DNA from: Comamonadaceae bacterium | GTDB lineage: Bacteria > Pseudomonadota > Gammaproteobacteria > Burkholderiales > Burkholderiaceae_C | NCBI GenBank assembly: GCA_027486495.1 | Contig: JAIXOZ010000139.1 | Location: forward strand, 1-46,496 | Reading direction: 5' to 3' | Length of the DNA: 46,496 nucleotides | In this document: positions 1 to 7,017 of the stretch, piece after piece | Layout of the letters: each line of letters opens with the position of its first letter | How positions within the stretch are numbered: the first letter of the stretch is position 1 | Position numbers and translations under genes: made by a program | The notes under the pieces: generated by a model | Databases searched by the model: none | Told to the model about the DNA's origin: nothing | What the model saw: only the letters and a program-made list of their open reading frames with translations

Positions 1-111
1 GTCAATGTCTTGCAATTGACCGACAAACAGTACGAACGGATCATCAGTTTTCAGGGCAGGCGCAAAGAGCCCGCGAAAAAAACGCCTGATCAGTTCGATT
101 TGTTTGGGTAG
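1..111 (+). CDS. cas2: Cas2 endoribonuclease, C-terminal fragment
   Basis: The window opens inside a reading frame whose last 36 codons end at a TAG (109-111). The visible tail contains LTDKQYERI, then a basic QGRRKEP stretch, and ends in QFDLFG. This resembles the C-terminal strand and tail of Cas2 from type II-C loci, where a TDKQ motif is followed by a short hydrophobic-acidic end. Cas2 forms the spacer-integration complex with Cas1. The position just 66 bp before a CRISPR array supports the call, because cas9-cas1-cas2-array is the usual II-C order. The N-terminal two thirds, with the ferredoxin-like core, lie outside the window, so catalytic residues cannot be checked. Confidence 0.75.
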   Translation, partial: VNVLQLTDKQYERIISFQGRRKEPAKKTPDQFDLFG

Positions 112-177
112 AACGACAATTTTGACGAGACTGAAAACCAAGAAAACCGTTGAAAAACAACAGCTTATCTTGGTCCT
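112..177. promoter_or_regulatory. AT-rich spacer between cas2 and CRISPR array (possible leader)
   Basis: These 66 bp are visibly richer in A and T than the rest of the window, with several A-runs (for example around 129-161), and contain no repeat copy. The position between cas2 and the first repeat is where spacer integration often takes place, so this could be the leader. No clear anti-repeat was found, so a tracrRNA is not placed here. Whether it promotes transcription into the array cannot be decided by eye. Confidence 0.4.
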
Positions 178-1203
178 AGTCTAGACGATTGGGAAATGCG
201 CTCTGACCGGAACGAATACGGTCGCCTTGTTCGGCATAAATTCAGTCTAGACGATTGGGAAATGCGCTCTGACCGGAACTATGATGGTGGGCCTGACGTA
301 ATCCTTGCGAGTCTAGACGATTGGGAAATGCGCTCTGACCGGAACGCGACTTAGTGGCTCGCAAACTGCACCAGTAGTCTAGACGATTGGGAAATGCGCT
401 CTGACCGGAACACAAAGTCAAATGCGATGCGACAGGTGCAAAGTCTAGACGATTGGGAAATGCGCTCTGACCGGAACTCGATTGAAAACCCTGCCGAACG
501 CGCTGCGAGTCTAGACGATTGGGAAATGCGCTCTGACCGGAACTTCTAGCTTCGGCGTTGTAGTGCTTGGCTAAGTCTAGACGATTGGGAAATGCGCTCT
601 GACCGGAACGACCCCGCAATTCTTGAACAGCTTTCTCTCAGTCTAGACGATTGGGAAATGCGCTCTGACCGGAACACTCCTTGAGGCTTAACAGTGCCCC
701 AGATAAGTCTAGACGATTGGGAAATGCGCTCTGACCGGAACATTCTTGGCTTGTTCTTGATCGGCGGCAATAGTCTAGACGATTGGGAAATGCGCTCTGA
801 CCGGAACCCAGAAGCTTGGCGGTAGTGGCGCATCAGAAGTCTAGACGATTGGGAAATGCGCTCTGACCGGAACAGAGCGATTGCGCTTGCGATCAGGATG
901 ATGAGTCTAGACGATTGGGAAATGCGCTCTGACCGGAACCAGTTTTCGGTTTTCGGCATCGTCCGAGGTAGTCTAGACGATTGGGAAATGCGCTCTGACC
1001 GGAACAGGCACCACCAGACAAGCGCGAAATCATCGAGTCTAGACGATTGGGAAATGCGCTCTGACCGGAACTCAACTTTGCAGCCCAAGCCCTGCCAGCC
1101 GAGTCTAGACGATTGGGAAATGCGCTCTGACCGGAACAGGTATGTCGGTAAATCGACACCTGGGGGCAGTCTAGACGATTGGGAAATGCGCTCTGACCGG
1201 AAA
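178..1203 (-). CRISPR. CRISPR array, 16 repeats of 36 bp with 15 spacers of 30 bp
   Basis: Repeat starts fall exactly every 66 bp (178, 244, 310, 376, 442, 508, 574, 640, 706, 772, 838, 904, 970, 1036, 1102, 1168). Each repeat begins AGTCTAGACGATTGGG and ends TCTGACCGGAAC. All copies appear identical except the last, whose final base is A instead of C (1203). All 15 spacers are 30 bp and different from each other. A 36/30 geometry next to a cas2 tail fits type II-C. Read on the minus strand the repeat starts GTTCCGG and ends TAGACT, similar in layout to Neisseria-type II-C repeats that start GTT and end in a -10-like hexamer. Transcription towards cas2 is therefore proposed, but the orientation is an inference. 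cas9, cas1 and the tracrRNA are not in view. Confidence 0.97.
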
Positions 1204-1204
1204 G

Positions 1205-1339
1205 GAAGAGCCGCGCTCGATGTTGGTGCAGGGCAGGAAGCCGGTCCCCGGTTCACCGCAGGCATTGGCACGGACCCAACGCGACGACTTCGTCAAGTGG
1301 GCGCGATGGATCCACGATCAGAAAATTCTGCCCCAGTGA
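1205..1339 (+). pseudogene. Decapitated 3' end of an unidentified gene, cut by the CRISPR array
   Basis: Immediately after the last repeat an open frame of 44 codons ends in TGA at 1337-1339. Its translation ends DDFVKWARWIHDQKILPQ and has the composition of a genuine C-terminus. The stop lies 10 bp from the stop of the converging LysR gene, a normal tail-to-tail spacing. Upstream the frame runs into a TAG inside the last repeat (1172-1174), so there is no intact N-terminus and no credible start. The family is not recognised with certainty. The ending vaguely resembles NMT1/THI5-like periplasmic binding proteins, which is only a guess. It is best read as the remnant of a gene interrupted when the CRISPR-cas module was inserted or rearranged. 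Confidence 0.55.
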
Positions 1340-1349
1340 CCTTGCCTGT

Positions 1350-2303
1350 TTACTTGCGGGTGGTTTGACTTTTTGGGGCAGGCGCAGCCAACTTGGCGGC
1401 TGTCGCCTTGAGGCGAGCCGTGAACTCCAAAGATGTGGACTTGGCCTGGGTGCCTCTGCGTGTGACGAGGTAGAGATCCAGGTTGACGACAGGTGCTGTC
1501 AGCATGCTGATTTGCAAACCATGACGTTTGCACTCCTCAATGGCAAACGAAGGGATGATGGCATGACCCAATCCGGCGCGAACCATGGCAATCACCGTGC
1601 CCATGAAGTTCACCACTTGATGCTGTTCGCCGCCTGCCCTTATTCGGGCCAGATGGGCATTCACCAACGATTGGATGGGGTTGTCAGCTGGAAGTCCAAT
1701 CAACGGCAGTTCACGCAGGCCAGACCAGGGGCGAGATGACAGCCGAGTGCTGGGGTTTGGTGCCGGTGGACTGATGCACATCAGCCGAAAACGGCACAGA
1801 GGTTGACGAAAAAGTCCAACGGCAGGCTTGACGAAGAAGCCCAGACCGATATCGGCATCGCCGTCTAAAACGCGCTGGCGTACAGCATGGACATCGACAT
1901 CGGCAATTGTGATGTCCACTTGTGGATTCGACTGGGAGAATTCTCGAACGATCTCAGGCAGAAGGCTCATGGACACCATGGGCGTGGCCGCAACCTTCAG
2001 GCGGGAACGGTTGGCCGATTCGGTGCCTTGGATCGTTGAACGCAGGTCCCGCAATTCTTGAACAATCCTTTGGGCCACAGGCAGGAGTTCACGCCCGGAA
2101 TCGGTGAGCGTCACCGACCTCGGATTGCGATCGAACAATCGGGCGCCGATTTGATCCTCCAATTCTTTGATCAACATGCTCATGCCCGACTGGGACATGG
2201 GGATGCACTCGGCAGCTTTTGAAATACTGCGAAGACGCGTGACCTCCAGAAAAGCCAGCAACTGACGGCTGCTTAAATGCATGAGCTTTTCTGATGGATA
2301 CAT
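1350..2303 (-). CDS. LysR-family transcriptional regulator
   Basis: A 317-residue LysR protein. The N-terminal winged helix-turn-helix contains LLAFLEVTRLRSISKAAE and the usual MSQSGMSMLIKELEDQIG recognition region, followed by LFDRNPRSVTLTDSG. The rest is a periplasmic-binding-protein-like effector domain. The start at 2303 (MYPSEKL) gives a normal length; the internal Met at 2282 (MHLSSRQ) is equally possible and no strong ribosome-binding site separates them. It is divergent from the FAD monooxygenase at 2465, so it probably activates that gene in response to an aromatic substrate or intermediate. Codons for RDLR in the linker helix lie in the stretch that one CRISPR spacer partly matches (2048-2064). 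Confidence 0.9.
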   Translation of the reverse strand: MYPSEKLMHLSSRQLLAFLEVTRLRSISKAAECIPMSQSGMSMLIKELEDQIGARLFDRNPRSVTLTDSGRELLPVAQRIVQELRDLRSTIQGTESANRSRLKVAATPMVSMSLLPEIVREFSQSNPQVDITIADVDVHAVRQRVLDGDADIGLGFFVKPAVGLFRQPLCRFRLMCISPPAPNPSTRLSSRPWSGLRELPLIGLPADNPIQSLVNAHLARIRAGGEQHQVVNFMGTVIAMVRAGLGHAIIPSFAIEECKRHGLQISMLTAPVVNLDLYLVTRRGTQAKSTSLEFTARLKATAAKLAAPAPKSQTTRK

Positions 2304-2332
2304 GAAAAAGTTCAGTTTGAATGATTGAATGA

Positions 2333-2351
2333 TGTCAAGTTTAATGTGACA
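2333..2351. promoter_or_regulatory. Candidate LysR operator between divergent genes
   Basis: An interrupted palindrome, TGTCA, nine bases, TGACA, lies between the LysR gene and the divergent monooxygenase. It fits the loose T-N11-A dyad that LysR proteins recognise. On the minus strand a TTGACA overlaps its left part and could be the -35 box for the regulator, so binding there would also autoregulate. No -10 box could be fixed with confidence. Confidence 0.4.
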
Positions 2352-2464
2352 AGTTAACAGGACAACCGTCTGAAATGAATGGAGTTGGGTCTTTGGGTGC
2401 GGTGCAATGGTGGTTCGTCCACGTTGCCGAAAGTCCAAGTTTTTGCCGAAACAGGGTCAATGAA

Positions 2465-4105
2465 ATGGGTGATGTACAGATGATGGATACAACCGATGTG
2501 GTGATCGTGGGCGGAGGCCCCGTGGGTATGGGCATGGCCATTGACCTGGGGCAGCGCGGAGTTCGTTGCGTTGTGGTGGAGCGTTATATCCAACCGCAGC
2601 CCATCCCCAAAGGTCAAAACCTGACCCAAAGAACCATGGAGCACTTCCAGGCATGGGGCGCTGAATCGCAACTTCGTGCCGCGCGAACGATTCCACCAGA
2701 GTACGGCATTGGTGGTTTGACGGCCTATGGAACGCTGCTGGGTGAGTACGCTTACGACTGGCTGCAGCGCGACCTCGTCAAGCCTTTTTACCATGCAGCC
2801 AACGAGCGTTTACCCCAGTACGCAACAGAGGCCGTGCTGAGAAAACGTGCGGCCGAGTTGCCCAAAATCGAGACGATCTATGGTTGGAGCGCCGAGTCCG
2901 TCGTGCAGGATGATGATGGTGTCGAGCTGGTGCTGACCGAACGTCAAGGCACTGGGCAACGAAAGTTGCGAGCGAAATATGTGATCGGTTGTGATGGCAG
3001 TCGTTCGGTTGTTCGTGAGCAGGCTGGAATAACGCAGACAAGAACGGATCATGACCGTGTCATGGTGTTGCTGGTCTTTCGCTCTAAAGAGTTGCATTCA
3101 TTGCTGGAACGTTTTCCTGGCAAGTCTTATTACAACGTGCTTCATCCTGACCTCAAGGGTTACTGGAAATTTTTGGGTCGGGTCGATCTCGGAAATACCT
3201 GGTTTTTCCATGCGCCAGTGCCTGTGGGGACGACCGAAAACAACTTTGATTTCCGGGCTTTCCTGCATGAGGCCATAGGCGCAGAGTTTGCGATTGAATT
3301 CGATCACATCGGTTTTTGGGATCTTCGATTTGCGGTTGCTGACAGCTATCGGGCAGGCCGAATGTTCATAGCGGGTGATGCGGCGCACAGCCACCCGCCC
3401 TATGGCGGGTACGGCGTCAATTCTGGATTTGAAGATGCGCGCAACCTGGCCTGGAAATTGGCGGCGGTCGTTCAAGGTCGTGCGGGGAGCCCGCTTCTCG
3501 AATCCTATGAAGCAGAACGTCGGCCCGTATTTTTGTCAACCGTGAACGATTTCATCGCGAAATCGATTGAACGGGACAGCCAGTTTTTGAGCTCATTTGA
3601 CCCGTCGGTCAATCGGACTGCTTTTGAGTCGGAATGGCAGGCGCGAGCCAAGGGGGCTGTTGGTGAAGTCCATGCTTTTGAGCCGAACTATGAAGGTTCG
3701 CCGATCGTTTTGAATGGGAATCAAGGTCTTTGCAGCGCTGTTGGGTCACATCGCTTCGAAGCACGGACAGGGCATCATCTGCCGCCTGCACCCTTAACAG
3801 GAGGTGGGGATGTCTTCGGACATTTGGGAGCAGACTTCACTTTATTGTGCATTGGAGCGCCCGAAGAGAATGCGCGCGTGTTCAGAGAGGCTGCGGCTGC
3901 ACTTTCGGTGCCATTGAAAATTGTGGCGTTGGCGTCGGGCTTGGGTGCTGACCGGTATGAGGCCAAATGGATTCTGGTCAGGCCAGATGATTTTGTGGCT
4001 TGGACAAGTCAAGAAGAAGCCGTGTCGCCACAAACGGCAGCCTTGGTTTTGGCTCGGGCATCAGCAAATGTCAGCCCAGAGATGATGGTCAAGACGGCTG
4101 CTTAG
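2465..4105 (+). CDS. FAD-dependent aromatic-ring monooxygenase (PheA/TfdB/MhpA family)
   Basis: A single-component flavin hydroxylase of 546 residues. Near the N-terminus VVIVGGGPVG (about residues 12-21) is the FAD-binding Rossmann fingerprint, and GDAAHSHPPYGGYG (from about residue 304) is the second FAD/ribityl motif typical of phenol and 3-hydroxyphenylpropionate hydroxylases. The C-terminal third matches the thioredoxin-like domain of this group and ends near LVRPDDFVAW. The family uses NAD(P)H and oxygen to hydroxylate a phenolic ring. The substrate cannot be read from sequence. The Met at 2465 was preferred over an upstream in-frame Met because the flavin motif must lie close to the N-terminus; Mets at 2480 and 2483 are alternatives. 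The divergent LysR gene is the likely regulator. Confidence 0.9.
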   Translation: MGDVQMMDTTDVVIVGGGPVGMGMAIDLGQRGVRCVVVERYIQPQPIPKGQNLTQRTMEHFQAWGAESQLRAARTIPPEYGIGGLTAYGTLLGEYAYDWLQRDLVKPFYHAANERLPQYATEAVLRKRAAELPKIETIYGWSAESVVQDDDGVELVLTERQGTGQRKLRAKYVIGCDGSRSVVREQAGITQTRTDHDRVMVLLVFRSKELHSLLERFPGKSYYNVLHPDLKGYWKFLGRVDLGNTWFFHAPVPVGTTENNFDFRAFLHEAIGAEFAIEFDHIGFWDLRFAVADSYRAGRMFIAGDAAHSHPPYGGYGVNSGFEDARNLAWKLAAVVQGRAGSPLLESYEAERRPVFLSTVNDFIAKSIERDSQFLSSFDPSVNRTAFESEWQARAKGAVGEVHAFEPNYEGSPIVLNGNQGLCSAVGSHRFEARTGHHLPPAPLTGGGDVFGHLGADFTLLCIGAPEENARVFREAAAALSVPLKIVALASGLGADRYEAKWILVRPDDFVAWTSQEEAVSPQTAALVLARASANVSPEMMVKTAA

Positions 4106-4165
4106 CAGCGTAGCCCCATTCGCCATGGGCAGACCCGACGATTCAACCATTTGTCATGACGACCA

Positions 4166-5023
4166 TCATGGGTTGCAAAAATTACACCGCGCGGGATCAG
4201 CCCAAGGCAGTGAATTCACGGCACGTTGCGCTTCGTGGCCGCATTTTTTGCAGCCCCATATTTCTGCTTTGGGCAAACGGGTCAAGCTGCCACATGCACG
4301 GCAAGGCAAACCCGGAATCTGCTGGCTGAGCCAGTACCCCGGAGAGTCACAGCTTGGGCAGGCTGAAAGCAATTTCAAGATGAGCTCTTCGGTTGCCTTG
4401 AGGATCAATTTTTGGCGTGTCGGATTGCTGAATGCCCGCAGGTCGTTTTCAACAAACACCATGCCAGTGGCCGACTTGGCTTGGGCCAGATGAAAGGCCC
4501 TGAGCAGCGACCTGTGATCACGGATGCCTTTGTCCATGTCGGGGTGCTCGGTATTTTCGGGCCGCAGCACCAGATGGTGTTCTGGGAATCCGGCCTCTTT
4601 GGCAAAGGATTCGAGCTCTTGAGGGGTTTTGACCATCTTGTGCAGGCTCTGGGCGGGGCCGTGTGCAAAGCCCGCCACTTCAATCCCTGACAAGCGGTCG
4701 ACCCACAACACGACTTCGGTGTTCCAGGGCATGAAGGCCCCAAAGGGGTCGGGACCAAAGGAGCCTTCGCTGGCCATGCCCACAGACGCACCGGTCAGTG
4801 CCATGCCAATGGTGGCCTTTTTTCTGGCCGCATCCAGCTGGGAGCCGGCGCGGGTCAGTTCACGCGTGAAGGTGCCCAACTGGTCGGTGTCATAGCCGTC
4901 GGTGTGCACCAACTGGCAACCCAGTGCGTTCTCCAGCGGTCCGCGCACCAGGTCCTGTTTGCCGTGTTGCGTCAAGATGGCAACTTGGCGACCTTCATAA
5001 AACAGTTGCTGTCCTGAGTTCAT
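4166..5023 (-). CDS. DUF6671-family protein with C-terminal zinc ribbons
   Basis: A 285-residue soluble protein with no signal peptide. The N-terminal part contains AILTQHGKQ and a conserved TDGYDTDQLGTFTREL stretch, then DPFGAFMPWNTEVVLWVD. The last 70 residues hold four Cys pairs (CPSC, CRAC, CKKC, CNFC), an obvious zinc-ribbon arrangement. I assign it to DUF6671 from memory of the family; no biochemical function is known to me. Its ATG overlaps the TGA of the SbtA-type permease gene by 4 bp (5020-5023), so the two are translationally coupled and probably work together. Characterised sbtA genes are often paired with the PII-like sbtB instead, and no sbtB is visible here. Confidence 0.75.
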   Translation of the reverse strand: MNSGQQLFYEGRQVAILTQHGKQDLVRGPLENALGCQLVHTDGYDTDQLGTFTRELTRAGSQLDAARKKATIGMALTGASVGMASEGSFGPDPFGAFMPWNTEVVLWVDRLSGIEVAGFAHGPAQSLHKMVKTPQELESFAKEAGFPEHHLVLRPENTEHPDMDKGIRDHRSLLRAFHLAQAKSATGMVFVENDLRAFSNPTRQKLILKATEELILKLLSACPSCDSPGYWLSQQIPGLPCRACGSLTRLPKAEIWGCKKCGHEAQRAVNSLPWADPARCNFCNP

Positions 5024-6027
5024 GTCAGCACCATTTGCGCCACCGCCAAATAGACCGGGATGCCGAGCACGATGTTGAGCGGAAAGGTCAGCCCCAAACT
5101 CAGGCCGAAATACAGCGCAGGCTTGGCTTCGGGCAAGGCGGTGCGCAACACGGCGGGCACGGCGATGTAAGAGGCGCTGGCGGCCAACACCATGAGCAAT
5201 GCGCCATCGCCCGCGCTCAGTTTCAAGACGACTGCCAGGCCCAAGGCCAGTGCCGCATGCACGATGGGGCCGAGCACGGCATAGGCGATCAGCACGGGCG
5301 ACTGGCCCTTGACTTGCGGCAAGTTGCGCGCGGCCATCAAGCCCATGTCGAGCAGGAAGAAGGCGAGCATGCCTTTGAAAAGGTCCACCGAAAACGGGGC
5401 CATGGCCTCTTTGCCGGCTTCGCCGGTGATCAGCCCGATCACCATGGCGCCCAGCAGCAGCAACTGCGCGCCATCGGTGAAGGACTCGTGCAGGATTTTG
5501 CCCACCGAGGCGCCATGAGGCGCAGCAGTACCTGCCAATGCTGCGGCACCGCCCCCTTGCGGCATCACGCCCGATGCCGTCTTTTGACGCAGTGAATTGG
5601 CCAATACCACCGCCAGGATGATGGCGGGTGACTCCATCAAGGCCATGGCCGCGGCCATGTGGCCACCATAAGGCACGCCCTGATTTTCAAGCGTCTGCAC
5701 GGCCGTGACAAAGGTCACCGCGCTCACCGAGCCATACGTGGCCGCCACAGCGGCGGCGTCAAAGCCAGACACAAAGCGCCGCAGCACGGCGTAACCGATG
5801 AGCGGGATCACGATGGCCAGCAAAACGGCCGCGGCCAGGCTGATGCCCACGCTGGCCGTCAGGCCCGATTGCGACAGCGCAAAGCCGCCTTTGAGGCCCA
5901 GGGCCATCAACAGGTAGAGCGAGAGGAAGCGGGAGATGGCCGGCGGGATTTCGAGGTTGGATTTGACGGTGCCCGCCAGCACGCCGAAGATGAAAAAGAG
6001 GATGGCAGGGTCGATCAGATTTTGCAT
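5020..6027 (-). CDS. sbtA: SbtA-type sodium-dependent bicarbonate permease
   Basis: A 335-residue polytopic inner-membrane protein with about ten hydrophobic segments in two similar halves. The start LIDPAILFFIFGVLAG, the segment LYLLMALGLKGGFAL and AATYGSVSAVTFVTA are characteristic of the SbtA (PF05982) family, which imports bicarbonate with sodium in cyanobacteria. In a heterotroph it may supply bicarbonate for carboxylases or act on a related anion. The start at 6027 follows an AGGAAC ribosome-binding site. It is divergent from a CbbR/CmpR-like LysR gene and coupled to the DUF6671 gene. A good sigma-70 promoter lies directly upstream. Confidence 0.87.
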   Translation of the reverse strand: MQNLIDPAILFFIFGVLAGTVKSNLEIPPAISRFLSLYLLMALGLKGGFALSQSGLTASVGISLAAAVLLAIVIPLIGYAVLRRFVSGFDAAAVAATYGSVSAVTFVTAVQTLENQGVPYGGHMAAAMALMESPAIILAVVLANSLRQKTASGVMPQGGGAAALAGTAAPHGASVGKILHESFTDGAQLLLLGAMVIGLITGEAGKEAMAPFSVDLFKGMLAFFLLDMGLMAARNLPQVKGQSPVLIAYAVLGPIVHAALALGLAVVLKLSAGDGALLMVLAASASYIAVPAVLRTALPEAKPALYFGLSLGLTFPLNIVLGIPVYLAVAQMVLT

Positions 6028-6045
6028 GAGGTGTTCCTGACGCCG

Positions 6046-6074
6046 ATCATAGAAACGGACCGCACACTTGTAAA
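6046..6074 (-). promoter_or_regulatory. Sigma-70 promoter for the SbtA-type gene
   Basis: On the minus strand TTTACA (-35, plus positions 6069-6074) and TATGAT (-10, 6046-6051) are separated by exactly 17 bp. The predicted transcript would start around 6039, just ahead of the ribosome-binding site and the ATG at 6027, giving a very short leader. Confidence 0.55.
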
Positions 6075-6096
6075 ATCGATTCTTCAACCATTGGAT

Positions 6097-6112
6097 ATAG
6101 ATAAAAGTCTAT
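6097..6112. promoter_or_regulatory. Dyad overlapping the LysR start codon (possible autoregulatory site)
   Basis: ATAGA (6097-6101) and TCTAT (6108-6112) form a perfect 5-bp inverted repeat with six bases between, and its right arm includes the first two bases of the start codon at 6111. The region is AT-rich and fits a LysR-type site. Binding here could repress the regulator and also affect the divergent bicarbonate permease promoter 25 bp away. Confidence 0.35.
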
Positions 6113-7007
6113 GAACGTCAGCTTCCGTCAATTGCGTCTTTTTCTGGCTTTGGCCGAAACCGGCAGCGTCAGTGCCGCGGCCAAAGTGATGCACGTCACC
6201 CAGCCCACGGCTTCGATGCAACTCAAAGACATCAGCGAATCCGTGGGTCTGCCGCTGTACGAGTTGGTGGGCAAAAAGCTTTATCTGACCGAAGTGGGCC
6301 AGGAGCTGGCGCAGACTGCCCGCGCCGTGGCGCAGACTTGGGACGCTTTTGAACAGAACGTGGATGCCGCCAAGGGCTTGTCGCGCGGCAAGCTGCGGGT
6401 GGCGGTGGTCAGCACGGCCAAGTACTTCATGCCGCACCTGATTGGCAGCTTTTGCAAGCGTCATCCGGCCATTGACGTGTCACTGGAAATTTTGAACCGC
6501 GACGGGGTCGTGAAACGCTTGCACGGCAACCTCGATGACCTCTACATCATGTCCATGCCGCCCAAAGACATGGACTTGGGTGACGAGGCCTTCATGCCCA
6601 ACCCGATCGTGGTGATCGCACCCACTTCTGACCCTTTGGCCAAACGCAGTGCCGTCCCTTTGCATGAGTTGAGCGATCGCAGATTCATTTTTCGCGAAAA
6701 AGGCTCGGGCACCCGCATGGCGGGCGATCAGTTTTTCCGCCAAATGAAGTTCCGCCCCGATGTGCGGCTCGAGTTGGGCAGCAATGAAGCCATCAAGGAA
6801 TCGGTGGCGGGAGGTCTGGGCGTGGGCGTGGTCTCGCGCCACGCTTTGCACGGCCATCAGAAAGAAAACGGCGTCAGCGTTATTGACGTGGTGGGCTTTC
6901 CCCTGCCCTCGGCTTGGCACATCGTCTACCCAGCAGGTAAAAAACTTTCACCTCTGGCGCTGGCGTTCAAGCAGCATGTGCTCAAACAGATCAGTCGGCG
7001 TAAATGA
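6111..7007 (+). CDS. LysR-family regulator, CbbR/CmpR-like
   Basis: A 298-residue LysR protein. The helix-turn-helix reads LRLFLALAETGSVSAAAKVMHVTQPTAS, and an effector-binding domain follows with GKLRVAVVSTAKYFMPHLI and a GLGVGVVSRH loop, features shared with CbbR, CmpR and NdhR. These relatives sense metabolites of carbon fixation and control Calvin-cycle or inorganic-carbon uptake genes. Its divergent orientation from the SbtA-type permease fits such a role, although no Calvin-cycle genes are visible in the window. The start codon at 6111 sits inside an inverted repeat that may be its own operator. The effector is unknown. Confidence 0.9.
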   Translation: MNVSFRQLRLFLALAETGSVSAAAKVMHVTQPTASMQLKDISESVGLPLYELVGKKLYLTEVGQELAQTARAVAQTWDAFEQNVDAAKGLSRGKLRVAVVSTAKYFMPHLIGSFCKRHPAIDVSLEILNRDGVVKRLHGNLDDLYIMSMPPKDMDLGDEAFMPNPIVVIAPTSDPLAKRSAVPLHELSDRRFIFREKGSGTRMAGDQFFRQMKFRPDVRLELGSNEAIKESVAGGLGVGVVSRHALHGHQKENGVSVIDVVGFPLPSAWHIVYPAGKKLSPLALAFKQHVLKQISRRK

Positions 7008-7017
7008 ACGTGGGGTC

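Noticed and set aside
1204..1349. tracrRNA next to the array
   Set aside because: No stretch complementary to the repeat was found between the array and LysR, and none in 112-177. It is probably near cas9 outside the window.
242..1368. Several long open frames on both strands with a repeating protein unit across the CRISPR array
   Set aside because: The 66-bp period equals 22 codons, so any frame free of stops in one unit stays open through many. They encode only repeat-derived peptides and lack ribosome-binding sites.
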